64,000 bases of DNA from Chromatiales bacterium (GTDB lineage: Bacteria; Pseudomonadota; Gammaproteobacteria; Steroidobacterales; GCA-2729495), in the NCBI GenBank assembly GCA_002688175.1, contig NZCC01000053.1, positions 1-64,000 of the forward strand, in the 5' to 3' direction. Positions 63,091 through 64,000 of this stretch are shown one piece after another. A program made the translations under genes and the position numbers. The notes beneath the pieces are model-generated. The model was not told the origin of the DNA. It did not search any database and saw only the letters and a list, made by a program, of their open reading frames with translations. Positions within the stretch are counted from its first letter, which is position 1; every line of letters begins with the position of its first letter.

Positions 63091-63885
63091 ATGGATCGCT
63101 GGCTCAGCGGCGAGGGCATACTCGCGCAACTGGACAGTGCCGGCGGTGTGTTTGCATTGTACAGTCCGCACACCACCGGTAATGCCTCTAATGAGTCGGT
63201 GGCTGAACTGGTGGCAACTGCCCCAGCTCGCCTGTTTGGCTTTGCAAGTATTCGTGTAGATCAGTGGAATGTGGACAGTCGTGAGCAATTGGAGGCATTC
63301 GAAGATGCGCTGGTTAATCTTGATAACATGATTGGTATCAAGCTTGCGCATGCGCACCAGCAGTTCCGGTTTGATGATCCGCGTTACTATGAGATTTATG
63401 ATATTGCCGGCCGGCACGGCAAGCCGATATACCTGCATACGGCAACGAGCCCCAATCCGGGTACTCGCACCGAGCCGCCCTATACCAGCCCTGCTTATCT
63501 CGAGCAGGCCATTCGCTTATACCCGGATACTATATTTATTCTTGGTCACGCCGGTTGGGACAGCTATCGTCGCAAACTGACTTATGTCGATGTATGTATT
63601 GACCTCGCGCAACGCTATCCGAATGTCTACATGGAACCGGGTGCCCTCGGCGCGAAGCGAGCCGCAGAGGTGTTGCCTGATTTTATTGGCCGCATCAAGA
63701 AGGCAGGTGTTGCACATAAACTTATTTATGGTTCGGATGGTCCGCAGTTTCCGGGTTACGTCGGCAGCCATCTGGAAGCCTTTGTTGCCGCGATGCAAGC
63801 CGCAGGTTATACCGTTGACGAGATGCGTATGATTCTGGCTGATAACTTCAGCCGGGTGTTTAACATGCCTGAATTTGAGCTGTGA
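63091..63885 (+). pseudogene. 5'-truncated amidohydrolase
   Basis: 264 residues of an amidohydrolase-2 TIM barrel. Present are GFASIRVD, GIKLAHAHQQFRFDDP, the metal His of YLHTATS, ILGHAGW, and a catalytic Asp in YGSDGPQFPG. The N-terminal strand with the HxH metal pair is absent: the protein begins inside the DEAGVD-like segment (LAQLDSAGGVFALYSP). The frame is open back to about 63049 but encodes nothing family-like. No ribosome-binding site was seen. It abuts the truncated transporter head to head. Confidence 0.65.
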
Positions 63886-63893
63886 ACCAGATC

Positions 63894-64000
63894 ATGAGTA
63901 ATAGAGAAATGAATCGAAGATTGTGCGCCTTGTTATCCGTTACGACATGCGCTGTACCTGGCCTGTTTAAGGTTGTGGTCGTCGTGGGCTTTTTTGCAAT
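63894..64000 (+). CDS. Start of a gene cut by the window edge
   Basis: ATG 63894 opens a frame that stays open to the window end. It encodes a basic start (MSNREMNRRL) followed by a long hydrophobic stretch (VVVVVGFFA), a possible signal peptide or anchor. Too little is present to name it. Confidence 0.4.
   Translation, partial: MSNREMNRRLCALLSVTTCAVPGLFKVVVVVGFFA

Noticed and set aside
62991-63176. Extended N terminus of the truncated MFS gene
   Set aside because: The codons upstream of about 63090 are antisense to the amidohydrolase and show no transporter homology or hydrophobic helices.
1-64000. CRISPR arrays, tRNA or rRNA genes, insertion sequences
   Set aside because: No regularly spaced repeats, no tRNA T-loop in cloverleaf context and no transposase or integrase motifs were seen by eye; a tRNAscan-SE, CRISPR and ISfinder run would be decisive.

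Overview
The window looks like chromosomal DNA of a Gram-negative, probably marine, gammaproteobacterium with aerobic, heterotrophic metabolism. I infer this from lipoprotein, Sec and Tat signals, an OmpR-type two-component pair, Uup, a CspA-type protein, PdxH, a SPOR lipoprotein and a PrsT-like TPR lipoprotein. GC looks moderate (about half) by eye. No rRNA, tRNA, CRISPR array, phage gene or transposase was found.

Layout. 1-7911: a cyclic-di-GMP-I (GEMM-I) riboswitch in front of an FAD-linked oxidase; a secreted NTF2-like protein; then a plus-strand run of flavin reductase, a cytochrome c/GLUG fusion, a secreted propeller, a membrane-anchored NAD(P)-binding protein and a membrane protein. 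7935-15530: a lipoprotein M48 peptidase that lacks its catalytic Glu, an MFS transporter, and a three-subunit molybdenum hydroxylase with the four-Cys insertion typical of 4-hydroxybenzoyl-CoA reductase beta subunits, followed by a Skp-like lipoprotein. 15556-24458: class V aminotransferase, a protein resembling plant red chlorophyll catabolite reductase, two TPR proteins, a luciferase-like monooxygenase, a membrane protein and a rhomboid protease. 24533-30538: a Tat-exported ThDP enzyme with an SDR, a DUF1838 protein and a second luciferase-like enzyme. 30953-39935: a decayed NapC/NirT cytochrome, Uup, exported SDRs, tandem metallo-beta-lactamase-fold proteins, a metzincin-like protein, a cold-shock protein and PdxH. 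40058-48255: SPOR lipoprotein, histidine kinase and response regulator, an intergenic stretch holding an orphan terminator and a self-contained 34-codon gene, an aldo/keto reductase, an MFS transporter and a PQQ dehydrogenase. 48354-56290: SDR, methyltransferase, a nitrilase-fold protein without its catalytic Cys, a two-subunit type II DMSO-reductase-family enzyme with an altered FS0 site, a VOC protein and a second NTF2-like protein. 56351-64000: DUF1015, Tat amine oxidase, membrane protein, MepK-like peptidase, YdjM-like protein, a flavoprotein, and a head-to-head pair (MFS and amidohydrolase) in which both genes have lost their 5' ends at one junction.

Common threads. The region is unusually rich in oxidoreductases, many carrying export signals, including NAD(P)- and ThDP-type enzymes that normally work in the cytoplasm. 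Several hydrolase-fold proteins lack catalytic residues. Most gene groups look like accessory catabolic cassettes of unknown substrate, with aromatic or alicyclic compounds a reasonable guess. All family assignments come from reading motifs and remembered family features; no database search was run.
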